DNA of 64,000 nt from Enterocola sp045654205 (GTDB taxonomy: Bacteria > Bacteroidota > Bacteroidia > Bacteroidales > Paludibacteraceae): NCBI GenBank assembly GCA_045654205.1, contig JAZOMZ010000026.1, positions 1 to 64,000 of the forward strand, in the 5' to 3' direction. Position 1 is the first letter of the stretch; each line of letters starts with the position of its first letter. A program made the translations under genes and the position numbers. The notes under the pieces were generated by a model. That model did not search any database, was not told the origin of the DNA, and saw only the letters and a list, made by a program, of their open reading frames with translations. Shown piece by piece: positions 48,989 to 57,399 of the stretch.

Positions 48989-48996
48989 CAAATATA
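48989..48996 (-). promoter_or_regulatory. Promoter -7 box (TATATTTG) for the TPR regulator
   Basis: It matches TAnnTTTG on the minus strand, 18 bases before the ATG at 48970. Together with the plus-strand box at 49147-49154 it defines a divergent promoter region of about 150 bp. Confidence 0.6.
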
Positions 48997-49146
48997 GGTC
49001 TTTTTTTATTGAATATAAGGGGATATAAATGTTCTAAATGTAAATATAAACTTATGTTATTTATATGCTTGAATATCAGCGTAGTAACTTTTGAAAATAT
49101 AAAAATTCATTTGCTGATATAAGTAGAAATAGGTGGGCTTTGTGCT

Positions 49147-49154
49147 TAATTTTG
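49147..49154 (+). promoter_or_regulatory. Promoter -7 box (TAATTTTG) for the outer-membrane barrel gene
   Basis: It matches TAnnTTTG, 26 bases before the ATG at 49181, and shows that the in-frame start at 49133 is too far upstream. Confidence 0.55.
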
Positions 49155-49180
49155 TACAAGAAATCATTAAAAATTTTATT

Positions 49181-51286
49181 ATGTTACGATTTAGAATTTT
49201 CTTATTTATTTTACTATTTTCTGTATTTAATTCTATCGCAGATGAATTAGAATACCTAAACGATAGTTCCTATATAGGAATGTATGGAGATTTAGAAGAA
49301 ATTACAGTGCAGTCCAATGCTGTAATACAAAAGGTTGATAAACAGGTTTTGTTGCCAACGGCAGAGGTGAAAAAAGCCTCTGCCAATGGTATTTCTTTAC
49401 TAAAGAATATGGCATTACCTCGTATCGTAGTTAGTTCGGTAGATAATAGTGTTACTACATTATCTGGAGATGGTGTTCAATTGCGCATCAATGGAGTTTT
49501 ATCTACTAAGGAAGAAGTCACGGCTCTAAGTCCAAAGGATATTATTCGTATTGATTATTATGATGAACCAGGAGTTAGATTTGGCAATGTAGCTTCTGTG
49601 ATAGATTATATCGTAAAAAAACGAGAATCAGGAGGAAATGTAATGCTTGATGCTATGAATTCTGTAAATCTTCCAGGTTGGGGTGAATATATGTTTTCTG
49701 GAAAAATTCATAGTGGTAAATCTTCGTTTTCGCTATTGACAAGTTATGCTCCACGAGATGTTATGTGGAAACGTAATAATAATGAGGAATATTATTTTTC
49801 CTCAGGCAAAATAGAAAATAATGAAATAGGAGAACCTACTCGTTACAAGGTAGATCCAATCAATTTGGCTTTAACGTATAATTGGACTAACGCAGATAAA
49901 GATTTGCTTCAATTGTCGCTTAGAAATAATATGACATTTAAACCTCATTCACATACCGATAGAAATAGCAAGTTGGTACAAGAAAAAGATTCTTTCTTAA
50001 TAACAGATTATGAGCAGAGTAATAGTATTTCTCCATCTATAGACCTATACTATCAGCATAAATTTGCAAATCAGCATGCTCTTTATTTCAATGTGGTAGG
50101 AACTTATATAAATACTGATACCAAAAGGCAGTTTACTCAAGCTCCTTTATTAGGAGTTTTGGCAGATACTACTAGTGTAATGTCTAATGTTAAAGGTAAT
50201 AAGTATTCATTAATATCTGAGGCAATCTATGAAAAACAATGGGAGAAAATAAAATTAACTGCAGGTGCAAAATATACACATCAGTGGGTAGAAAACAATT
50301 ATTATATAGATGAAACTGTTAGCCCTGTTTCAATGACAACTGCTGAAACTTATTTGTTTTCAGAATTTCAACATAGGGTAGGCAAATTTGCTTATACAAT
50401 AGGATTGGGGGCAATGAATACTATTATTTGCCAATCTGGTGTCAATCAAAGTACTTGGATTGCCCGTCCTCAGTTAACAATGAGTTATGATGTGGGGAAA
50501 GGAGTTTTCTTGCGTTACAATGCTTATGTATCTGGTTATCAGCCATCTCTTTCTTCTATGAACGATATTACTCAGCCAATAGATAAATATCAAGTTCGTA
50601 GAGGAAACCCAAACTTGAAACCGGTGATGTATTTTTCTAATGATATTTTGTTGTCTTACCAATCACCCTATGTAAGTTTAGATGTAACGGCAAGGTATAA
50701 TTATGACCATAAACCAATAATGGATGAGTCGTTTGAAGAAAATGGGTTGATAGTAAGAACACAAGCAAATCAACAAGCTTTTCATCGTGTACAAGTAAAT
50801 GCAAGTCTGCAAGTAAGATTGTTGTCTAATAAGTTGATTTTTACAGTTGCTCCTTTCTTAAATTATTATGTGAGCGAGGGCAATAATTATTTGCACACAC
50901 ATTTGAATCCAGGAATAAGAGCTGGAGTGTTGGGTATTTATAAAAGTTGGCAATTTTTTGGAGAGGTTTCTACACGCCGTAATAATTTATGGGGTGAGAC
51001 ATTAACTTATGGGGAATTTTCTCACTTGTTAGGAATAGGGTATAATGATGAAAAATGGAGTGCAAAGGTAATGCTGGTAAATCCTTTTTCTATGAATGGT
51101 TATACTAATAAAATTGAGGATTTGTCTTCTGTTGCTCCTAAAACTCAAGTCGCAGAAATGCCAGATTTTAAACAAGTCTTGATGCTAAACTTTACAATGA
51201 ACTTAGATTTTGGTAAAAGTAGGGAAGAAGCTCAGAAACGATTAAATAACTCTGATACTGATGCAGGAATTTTGTTGGGCCAATAA
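49181..51286 (+). CDS. Outer-membrane beta-barrel protein with TonB-receptor-like plug
   Basis: The start at 49181 (MLRFRIFLFILLFSVFNSIA) gives a signal peptide. The 701-residue protein then has a TonB-box-like LEEITVQSN (about 38-46), a plug-like region with LSGDGVQLRINGV and IIRIDYYDEPG (about 80-150), and a barrel of alternating hydrophobic strands (about 165-680). It resembles the outer-membrane barrel (OMP_b-brl_3) relatives of TonB-dependent receptors rather than SusC, being shorter and lacking the carboxypeptidase-like N-terminal domain. No SusD partner is present. The ligand is unknown; the divergent TPR regulator probably controls it. Confidence 0.78.
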   Translation: MLRFRIFLFILLFSVFNSIADELEYLNDSSYIGMYGDLEEITVQSNAVIQKVDKQVLLPTAEVKKASANGISLLKNMALPRIVVSSVDNSVTTLSGDGVQLRINGVLSTKEEVTALSPKDIIRIDYYDEPGVRFGNVASVIDYIVKKRESGGNVMLDAMNSVNLPGWGEYMFSGKIHSGKSSFSLLTSYAPRDVMWKRNNNEEYYFSSGKIENNEIGEPTRYKVDPINLALTYNWTNADKDLLQLSLRNNMTFKPHSHTDRNSKLVQEKDSFLITDYEQSNSISPSIDLYYQHKFANQHALYFNVVGTYINTDTKRQFTQAPLLGVLADTTSVMSNVKGNKYSLISEAIYEKQWEKIKLTAGAKYTHQWVENNYYIDETVSPVSMTTAETYLFSEFQHRVGKFAYTIGLGAMNTIICQSGVNQSTWIARPQLTMSYDVGKGVFLRYNAYVSGYQPSLSSMNDITQPIDKYQVRRGNPNLKPVMYFSNDILLSYQSPYVSLDVTARYNYDHKPIMDESFEENGLIVRTQANQQAFHRVQVNASLQVRLLSNKLIFTVAPFLNYYVSEGNNYLHTHLNPGIRAGVLGIYKSWQFFGEVSTRRNNLWGETLTYGEFSHLLGIGYNDEKWSAKVMLVNPFSMNGYTNKIEDLSSVAPKTQVAEMPDFKQVLMLNFTMNLDFGKSREEAQKRLNNSDTDAGILLGQ

Positions 51287-51296
51287 AATATATAAA

Positions 51297-51329
51297 AAAA
51301 TGGCGACTAAAAATTTTAGCCGCCATTTT
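51297..51329. terminator. Terminator hairpin, copy 2, between convergent genes
   Basis: Same 33-base sequence as 47203-47235 with one change at the loop centre. It lies ten bases after the barrel gene stop and 17 bases before the tsf stop codon, so it can serve both strands. Confidence 0.88.
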
Positions 51330-51346
51330 GTATGAATAAGTTTTGA

Positions 51347-52168
51347 TTATTCTTCGTTTAGAGTTACGCGTTTGAAAGCTGTAGCTGTAAGTGAAGCAGA
51401 AACTTGTTTTAAGTAACCTTGTACACTTACTTTAGCATCTTTGATGAAGTCTTGTTCTAGAAGAGTAGACTCTTTGTAGAATTTGTTAAGACGACCTTCA
51501 GCGATTTTGTCAAGCATAGCTTCTGGTTTGCCTTCTTGACGAGCTTTTTCACGACCAACTTCTAATTCAGTTGCGATGATGTTAGCTGGAACTTCAGCGC
51601 GGTTTACTGCGATTGGGTTCATAGCTGCAACTTGCATTGCGATTTCACGAGCTACTTGAGCGTCAAGAGCTTCGTTGAATGCTACTACAGTAGCAAGTTT
51701 GTTTCCTGGGTGGATGTAAGCAACAGTTGCTGCACCATTAACTACTTCATAGAAACCTAATTCCATTTTTTCGCCAGTGATACCACTGCGGTCTGTGATT
51801 AGGTCTGCGATGCTACGACCATCGATTTCAAGAGCTAAAAGAGCTTCTTTGTCAGCGATTTTGTTTGCCATAGCTGCATCAAGGATGCTTTGAGTTAAAG
51901 CGATGAAGTCAGCGTTTTGTGCTACGAAGTCAGTTTCGCATTTGATAGCTACTACTGCAGCGAATTCGCCGTTAGATGCTGAAAGTACGCAACCTTCAGA
52001 TGCTTCACGGTCGCTACGTTTAGCTGCGATAGCTTGACCTTTTTTACGAATAATTTCGATAGCTTTATCGAAGTTACCTTCTGCTTCGTTTAAAGCGTTT
52101 TTACAATCCATCATTCCAGCTCCGGTCATTGTACGAAGCTTGGAAATATCTGCCATAGTTACTGCCAT
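51347..52168 (-). CDS. tsf: Elongation factor Ts
   Basis: The 273-residue factor recycles EF-Tu-GDP to EF-Tu-GTP. The N-terminal UBA-like helix pair with LRTMTGAGMMDCKNAL, and the core motif KCETDFVAQN that contacts EF-Tu, are intact. It follows rpsB by four bases, the usual rpsB-tsf pairing, and ends at a bidirectional terminator. Codon use is strongly biased, as expected. Confidence 0.96.
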   Translation of the reverse strand: MAVTMADISKLRTMTGAGMMDCKNALNEAEGNFDKAIEIIRKKGQAIAAKRSDREASEGCVLSASNGEFAAVVAIKCETDFVAQNADFIALTQSILDAAMANKIADKEALLALEIDGRSIADLITDRSGITGEKMELGFYEVVNGAATVAYIHPGNKLATVVAFNEALDAQVAREIAMQVAAMNPIAVNRAEVPANIIATELEVGREKARQEGKPEAMLDKIAEGRLNKFYKESTLLEQDFIKDAKVSVQGYLKQVSASLTATAFKRVTLNEE

Positions 52169-52172
52169 AATT

Positions 52173-53015
52173 TTATGCTTCTTCTTTTTCTGCTTCAGAT
52201 AAGAATTTTTCAGCTACGTTAGCGTTAAGTTCTGCGTTTTCACCACGTTTGATGCGAGCGCGACCGCCTTTAGCTTTCTTTTCTTGTTTATCGTTAGCGT
52301 TGTTTTCTTGTTCTTTTTCTTTTTCCATTTTGCGTTCTTTCAAACCTTCACCGATAGCATCAACTACTGCGCTTAAGATGATATCGATAGATTTAGAAGC
52401 GTCGTCATTACCTGGGATAATGTAATCGATGTTTCTTGGGTTTGAGTTTGTATCAACGATACCAAACACTGGAATACCTAGACGGTTAGCTTCTTTCACA
52501 GCGATGTGTTCTTTCATAACGTCAACTACGAAAAGAGCAGAAGGAAGACGAGTAAGGTCTGCGATACTGCCTAAGTTCTTTTGTAGTTTTTCTCTTTGAC
52601 GAGCGATTTGTAATTTTTCGCGTTTAGAAAGGTTTTCGAAAGTACCGTCGTTAGACATTTTGTCGATAGTAGTCATTTTTTTAACTGCTTTACGGATAGT
52701 AGAGAAGTTAGTTAACATACCACCAGCCCAACGTTCTGTAATATAAGGCATATTTACAGAAGTAGCTTTTTCTGCGATGATTTCTTTAGCTTGTTTTTTA
52801 GTAGCAACGAAAAGGATTTTTTTACCTTGTTTAGCTATTTGATAAAGAGCATCAGCAGCTTCGTCTATTTTTACTACAGTTTTGTTAAGATCGATGATGT
52901 GGATTCCGTTTTGCTCTGTGAAGATGTAAGGAGCCATCGCAGGATTCCATTTGCGAGTCATGTGACCAAAATGCACTTCAGCATTTAAAAGGTCTTGAAA
53001 ATTTGTTCTTGCCAT
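52173..53015 (-). CDS. rpsB: 30S ribosomal protein S2
   Basis: The 280-residue protein begins RTNFQDLLNAEVHFGHMTRKWNP and includes the ITERWAGGMLTNFSTI and PSALFVVDVMKEHIAVKEA motifs of S2. A charged Lys/Glu extension at the C-terminus (about 235-280) is longer than in E. coli and common in Bacteroidetes. It follows rpsI after a 125-base gap that contains a strong stem-loop, unlike the tight junctions elsewhere in this operon. Confidence 0.96.
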   Translation of the reverse strand: MARTNFQDLLNAEVHFGHMTRKWNPAMAPYIFTEQNGIHIIDLNKTVVKIDEAADALYQIAKQGKKILFVATKKQAKEIIAEKATSVNMPYITERWAGGMLTNFSTIRKAVKKMTTIDKMSNDGTFENLSKREKLQIARQREKLQKNLGSIADLTRLPSALFVVDVMKEHIAVKEANRLGIPVFGIVDTNSNPRNIDYIIPGNDDASKSIDIILSAVVDAIGEGLKERKMEKEKEQENNANDKQEKKAKGGRARIKRGENAELNANVAEKFLSEAEKEEA

Positions 53016-53057
53016 AATTTTTTAAAAAGTTTGTTTACATTCTTGTTAAAACATATC

Positions 53058-53100
53058 AACCGTTGGGTAATCTGCCGTATAAGGCAGAGTCCCAATGGTT
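53058..53100 (-). ncRNA. Stem-loop in the leader of rpsB (candidate regulatory RNA)
   Basis: Nested stems: AACC-x-TTGGG with CCCAA-x-GGTT outside and TCTGCC with GGCAGA inside a six-base loop. It lies between rpsI and rpsB, 42 bases before the rpsB start, and has no T-run, so it is not a standard terminator. An S2-binding leader or an RNA processing site is possible. Confidence 0.5.
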
Positions 53101-53140
53101 TAGATACTAAACAGCTTCCAATAAAAACGTATAAAAAAGA

Positions 53141-53527
53141 TTAACGTTTAGAGAATTGGAATCTTTTACGTGCTTTTGGACGACCTGGTTTTTTACGTTC
53201 AACTTCACGTGGGTCACGTGTCATGAAACCTTCAGATTTAAGAGCAGGTTTGTCCTCTGGGTTGATTTTAACCAATGCGCGTGCGATAGCCAAACGAAGT
53301 GCTTCTGCTTGACCTTTGTATCCACCACCATTTAGGTTAACTTTGATATCATAATTTTCGGCTACACCCAATTTCACTAGTGGTTGTTTAACCACGAATT
53401 GAAGAATAGAGCTTGGGAAATAAACCGCTAAATCTCTTTTGTTAATGGTAATTGTACCCTTCCCTGGGGTTACATAAACGCGTGCTACAGCCGCTTTTCT
53501 TCTACCAATTGCATTTGTTACTTCCAT
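53141..53527 (-). CDS. rpsI: 30S ribosomal protein S9
   Basis: The 128-residue protein has the S9 features: NAIGRRKAAVARVYV near the start, the GGGYKGQAEALRLAIARAL helix and the strongly basic C-terminal tail ending KKRFQFSKR-like (RKRFQFSKR), which reaches the P-site tRNA. It follows rplM by four bases. Confidence 0.97.
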   Translation of the reverse strand: MEVTNAIGRRKAAVARVYVTPGKGTITINKRDLAVYFPSSILQFVVKQPLVKLGVAENYDIKVNLNGGGYKGQAEALRLAIARALVKINPEDKPALKSEGFMTRDPREVERKKPGRPKARKRFQFSKR

Positions 53528-53532
53528 AGCTA

Positions 53533-53988
53533 TTATTTAAGGGTGTTGATGTCAATAAATTTAGGATTTTGAGCTTCGTGTTTGTGTTCAGCACCATCGT
53601 AAACATAAACATTGCTTAATAACTTGTCACCTAGGCGGTTTTTAGGTAGCATACCTTTAAGCACTTTGTTGAATAAACGTGCTGATCCTTTAGCTTGTAG
53701 GCGTAGAGGATTGATGCATTTTTGACCACCAGGATAACCAGTGTAAGTTAAATAACTACGGTCAGTCCATTTTTTGCCGGTCATTTTGATTTTGTCGGCA
53801 TTGATGATAATAACGTTGTCGCCACAGTCAACGTGAGGAGTGAAGTTAGGTTTGTATTTACCTCTCACAAGTTTAGCGACTTTTGAACAAAAACGACCTA
53901 AAATTTGGTCGGTAGCATCAACAACCACCCATTCTTTGGTAACGGTTGCTTTGTTCGCTGATACTGTTTTGTAACTTAATGTATCCAC
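53533..53988 (-). CDS. rplM: 50S ribosomal protein L13
   Basis: The 151-residue protein has VVDATDQILGRFCSKVAKLVRGKYKPNFTPHVDCGD (read in parts: DATDQILGR, GKYKPNFTPH), the YLTYTGYPGG motif and GMLPKNRLG near the end, all L13 signatures. The start codon is GTG at 53988 (MDTLSYKTVSANK); no ATG is available nearby, and weak initiation may be part of control. A structured leader of about 120 bases precedes it. It heads the rplM-rpsI-rpsB-tsf unit. Confidence 0.96.
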   Translation of the reverse strand: MDTLSYKTVSANKATVTKEWVVVDATDQILGRFCSKVAKLVRGKYKPNFTPHVDCGDNVIIINADKIKMTGKKWTDRSYLTYTGYPGGQKCINPLRLQAKGSARLFNKVLKGMLPKNRLGDKLLSNVYVYDGAEHKHEAQNPKFIDINTLK

Positions 53989-54030
53989 AATTAAAAATTT
54001 TTTTATTCGTTTAACAATGTTATTCTCAAA

Positions 54031-54076
54031 TCAGAGTTGGGCAAGTCTAAAGGCTAAAAAAGACATTTTTCTCTGA
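54031..54076 (-). ncRNA. Structured leader upstream of rplM (candidate ribosomal-protein leader)
   Basis: On the minus strand TCAGAG (54076-54071) pairs with CTCTGA (54036-54031), and inside it GTCT pairs with AGAC. The element sits in the middle of a leader of about 120 bases between the -7 box and the GTG start. Its position fits autogenous control by L13 or S9, but I cannot match it to a known leader family. Confidence 0.45.
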
Positions 54077-54116
54077 AAATCAATAACTTATCTTAAAAAG
54101 AATAATAATCGGACTG

Positions 54117-54124
54117 CAAAGATA
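54117..54124 (-). promoter_or_regulatory. Promoter -7 box (TATCTTTG) for the rplM operon
   Basis: It matches TAnnTTTG on the minus strand in a T-rich context and lies 128 bases before the rplM start codon, leaving room for the structured leader. Confidence 0.6.
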
Positions 54125-54163
54125 CAAAAAAAGTTTTGAACAGAAAAAAGTTTTCAACATTTT

Positions 54164-55699
54164 TTACTTCCAATCCCCATTCGCTTTTATCAGCTCAACG
54201 AGTTTTTCTACCGCTTCTTCTTGTGGAATGTTTTTCTCGATGCATTCTTTGCCCTTGTAAAGGGAAATTTTGCCACGAGCAGCACCCACGTATCCATAAT
54301 CGGCATCAGCCATTTCGCCAGGACCATTTACAATACAGCCCATGATACCTATTTTTAGGTGGGTTTGAGAAGAGGTTTTTTCCTTAATCTTTGCGATTGT
54401 TTCTTGTAGGTCAAAAAGTGTTCTGCCACAGCTAGGACAAGAAATATATTCAGTTTTAGTTTGTCTAGCACGAGCAGCTTGTAGTATATTGTAAGAAAGT
54501 TTTTCTATTTCCTCATTTGAGAATGCAGGTGCTTCAATGCAGATGCCATCGGCAAGTCCGTCAATGAAAAATGCACCAAGTTCCATAGCAGATTGTAGGC
54601 AAAGTTCGTCCCAATCTGTAGTCTCATATTTGCGTTTAAGCACCACAGGCATACGGTTTCCTGCTTTGTTTAAACGGCTTATTTCAAGTCGTCCTTGACC
54701 CATTGCGTTAGCATGGTCTAGGGTGACAACGTTGATTCCTTCTGGTAAAACATCGCCAGCAAGCACTACCACAGGAGCTTTTCCGCCACCTATTTCACCA
54801 ATGGCTTCAGTGATACGTCTAGAGTAAGATTCACCATTAAATAATGGCCCTTCGTAACCGCAATCATCTAATATAGGCGCCTCTGCCTTTTTATTTATAA
54901 ACTCAACAATGGCTTTAGCCACAGGAATTTCTTTTTCTGGGTCTTCGCTAAGTGACACACGAATAGTGTCTCCAATACCTTCTTGAAGCAGAGTACCAAT
55001 GCCAACGGCAGATTTTATACGTCCGTCTTCGCCATCGCCAGCCTCTGTTACGCCAAGGTGTAGAGGGAAATTCATACCCTCTTCCTCCATGCGACGCACA
55101 ATTTGACGCACGGTTTGTACCATAATGCGAGTGTTTGATGCCTTCACAGAAATCACCACGTCGGTGAAATTTTCTGCCTTGCAAATGCGAAGAAATTCCA
55201 TACAACTTTCTGTCATGCCCTCTGGAGTGTCACCGTATTGTTGCATCATACGAGGGTTTAGCGAGCCATGGTTCACGCCAATTCTTATAGCGGTGCCATG
55301 TTCCTTGCAAAGAGCAAGAAATTTGGTAAACTTATCTTGAATAGCATCAAGTGTATTGGCAAAGTTGCCTGGATTTATTCTTACCTTTTCTATATGAAGA
55401 GCCGCTTCTTCTGCTGCAGCAGGGTTGAAATGCACGTCTGCCACAAGTGGAGTGTTGTATCCTTTTTCTCTAAGGATTTTCTTAACCTCGGCAGTGTTTG
55501 CAGCCTCTTTCACACCTTGAGTAGTAAGACGAATTATCTCACAACCCACAGCAATAAGCCTTTCAGACTGTGCCACGCATGCATCGGTGTCGGTGGTAAA
55601 GGTGTTTAACATAGATTGCACGCGTATAGGATTTTCGCCACCTATACCCACTTGTCCCACTTGAACTGTAGAACTTACTCTTCTTTTATAGTTAATCAT
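54164..55699 (-). CDS. ispG: 4-hydroxy-3-methylbut-2-enyl diphosphate synthase
   Basis: The 511-residue iron-sulfur enzyme performs the penultimate step of the MEP isoprenoid pathway. The TIM-barrel part has VGGENPIRVQSMLNT and IRIGVNHGSLN; the C-terminal part carries the cluster cysteines in YISCPSCGRT and GIMGCIVNGPGE. An additional middle domain (about residues 255-395) absent from the 370-residue E. coli form is present, as in plants and other Bacteroidetes, though this version seems shorter than the usual 600 or so. The product feeds both prenyl synthases in this window. It overlaps nadB by four bases. Confidence 0.94.
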   Translation of the reverse strand: MINYKRRVSSTVQVGQVGIGGENPIRVQSMLNTFTTDTDACVAQSERLIAVGCEIIRLTTQGVKEAANTAEVKKILREKGYNTPLVADVHFNPAAAEEAALHIEKVRINPGNFANTLDAIQDKFTKFLALCKEHGTAIRIGVNHGSLNPRMMQQYGDTPEGMTESCMEFLRICKAENFTDVVISVKASNTRIMVQTVRQIVRRMEEEGMNFPLHLGVTEAGDGEDGRIKSAVGIGTLLQEGIGDTIRVSLSEDPEKEIPVAKAIVEFINKKAEAPILDDCGYEGPLFNGESYSRRITEAIGEIGGGKAPVVVLAGDVLPEGINVVTLDHANAMGQGRLEISRLNKAGNRMPVVLKRKYETTDWDELCLQSAMELGAFFIDGLADGICIEAPAFSNEEIEKLSYNILQAARARQTKTEYISCPSCGRTLFDLQETIAKIKEKTSSQTHLKIGIMGCIVNGPGEMADADYGYVGAARGKISLYKGKECIEKNIPQEEAVEKLVELIKANGDWK

Positions 55700-57267
55700 A
55701 AGGTAATTTTATCAGGATAATCTAATGTATAATGTAAACCGCGACTCTCTTTGCGTTCCATAGCATGTTTAATCACTAAATATGCTGTGTTGATAATGTT
55801 TCTAAGTTCGCAAATTTCTTTGGTCACTACAGAACGGTCAAACAAGTCTTCTGTTTCTTTATAAAGAATTTCTAGGCGGTCAAATGCTCTTTTTAAACGT
55901 AAATTTGAGCGAACAATGCCCACATAATTACTCATTACATTTGAAACTTCTTTCAAACTTTGAGTAATAAGAATCATTTCTTCGTTTAGTGAAGTACCCT
56001 CGTCGTTCCAAAGTGGAATATCCTCACGAATAGAAATGCCATCAATCACATTAAGTGAATGTTTTGAGGCAGCATCGGCATAAACAATGGCCTCGATAAG
56101 TGAGTTTGAAGCCAAACGGTTTGCTCCGTGAAGCCCTGTGCAAGAACATTCGCCTGCGGCGTAAAGGTTATTTATTGAGGTACGAGCATCTTTGTCTACC
56201 AAAATACCACCACACAAGTAGTGAGCAGCAGGCACCACAGGAATATAATCTTTTGTAATATCAATGCCAAGTGATAAGCATTTTTCATAAATCATTGGGA
56301 AGTGTTCCTTGGTCTCTTCGGCATTTTTGTGAGTAACGTCTAAGTAAACATAGTCGCAACCAGCAAGTTTCATTTCTGTATCAATACTTCTTGCCACAAT
56401 GTCGCGAGGAGCAAGCGAACCACGACTATCATATTTATGCATAAATTCCTTGCCCTTGATAGTTCTTAGCACAGCCCCATAGCCACGCATAGCCTCGGTA
56501 ATAAGGAATGAAGGTTTGTCGCCTGGATTGTAAAGTGAAGTAGGGTGGAACTGTACAAATTCCATATCTTTTACAAGGCCTTTTGCACGATAAACCATAG
56601 AAATACCATCGCCTGTGGCAACAGAAGGATTGGTAGTGGTTTGATAAATTTGACCAATACCACCAGTAGCCATCATGGTTATCTTAGATAGGAAAGTATG
56701 CACACGGCGAGTGCGTGGATTTAGCACATACACACCATAGCAAGTAATATTTGGAGTGGTGTGTTTTACTAGTTGACCAAGGTGGTGTTGAGTAATAATT
56801 TCTATTGCAAAATAATTCTCAAACACTTCTATATTTGGATGATTTTTTATTCTTTTAATAAGTGAAGACTGTATTTCAGCACCAGTGCTATCTTTGTGGT
56901 GAAGGATACGGAATTCTGAGTGACCGCCTTCTTTGTGTAAGTCGAAGTTGCCTTCTGCGTCTTTGTCGAAATCCACACCCCAATTTACCAATGCTTCAAT
57001 TTCTCTTGGAGCATTTTCCACCACTTTGCGCACTACTTCTTCGTCGCAATGTCCGTCGCCCGCTATTAGAGTGTCCGATATATGTTTCTCAAAATTGTCG
57101 GTCTCATTGGTTACAGAAGCGATACCGCCCTGGGCGTAATGAGTGTTAGATTCTTCCAATTTGTTTTTACAAAGTATGGCAACCTTACCTTTATGTGCCA
57201 CTTTTAGGGCGAAACTCATACCTGCTATTCCGCTCCCAACAACGATGAAATCAAACTTGCGTACCAT
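55696..57267 (-). CDS. nadB: L-aspartate oxidase
   Basis: The 523-residue flavoprotein oxidises aspartate to iminoaspartate for NAD synthesis. It has the FAD loop VVGSGIAGMSFALK, the NTHYAQGGIA motif, HHKDSTGAEI, and SLAPRDIVARSIDTE and CGGILVDKDARTSI of the succinate-dehydrogenase-like flavoproteins. It lacks the RRYH arrangement that would point to a true fumarate reductase in context. nadA and nadC are not nearby. It is transcribed with ispG downstream and divergently from murF. Confidence 0.92.
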   Translation of the reverse strand: MVRKFDFIVVGSGIAGMSFALKVAHKGKVAILCKNKLEESNTHYAQGGIASVTNETDNFEKHISDTLIAGDGHCDEEVVRKVVENAPREIEALVNWGVDFDKDAEGNFDLHKEGGHSEFRILHHKDSTGAEIQSSLIKRIKNHPNIEVFENYFAIEIITQHHLGQLVKHTTPNITCYGVYVLNPRTRRVHTFLSKITMMATGGIGQIYQTTTNPSVATGDGISMVYRAKGLVKDMEFVQFHPTSLYNPGDKPSFLITEAMRGYGAVLRTIKGKEFMHKYDSRGSLAPRDIVARSIDTEMKLAGCDYVYLDVTHKNAEETKEHFPMIYEKCLSLGIDITKDYIPVVPAAHYLCGGILVDKDARTSINNLYAAGECSCTGLHGANRLASNSLIEAIVYADAASKHSLNVIDGISIREDIPLWNDEGTSLNEEMILITQSLKEVSNVMSNYVGIVRSNLRLKRAFDRLEILYKETEDLFDRSVVTKEICELRNIINTAYLVIKHAMERKESRGLHYTLDYPDKITL

Positions 57268-57290
57268 AGCTTATGGATTTAAACATTACA

Positions 57291-57298
57291 CAAAATTA
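57291..57298 (-). promoter_or_regulatory. Promoter -7 box (TAATTTTG) for nadB-ispG
   Basis: It matches TAnnTTTG on the minus strand, 23 bases before the nadB start. A second box, TATATTTG, lies further upstream at 57364-57371 and could give a longer transcript. Confidence 0.55.
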
Positions 57299-57372
57299 CA
57301 GATTTTTCGTTTAAATATTCATACTAATGGTAAATAATTTACTTAAAATGAATGTTTTTGCTCAAATATACC

Positions 57373-57380
57373 TAACTTTG
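57373..57380 (+). promoter_or_regulatory. Promoter -7 box (TAACTTTG) for murF
   Basis: It matches TAnnTTTG, 19 bases before the murF ATG at 57400. It is nearly adjacent to a minus-strand box at 57364-57371. Confidence 0.55.
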
Positions 57381-57399
57381 TCATATTAAATGAAACACA

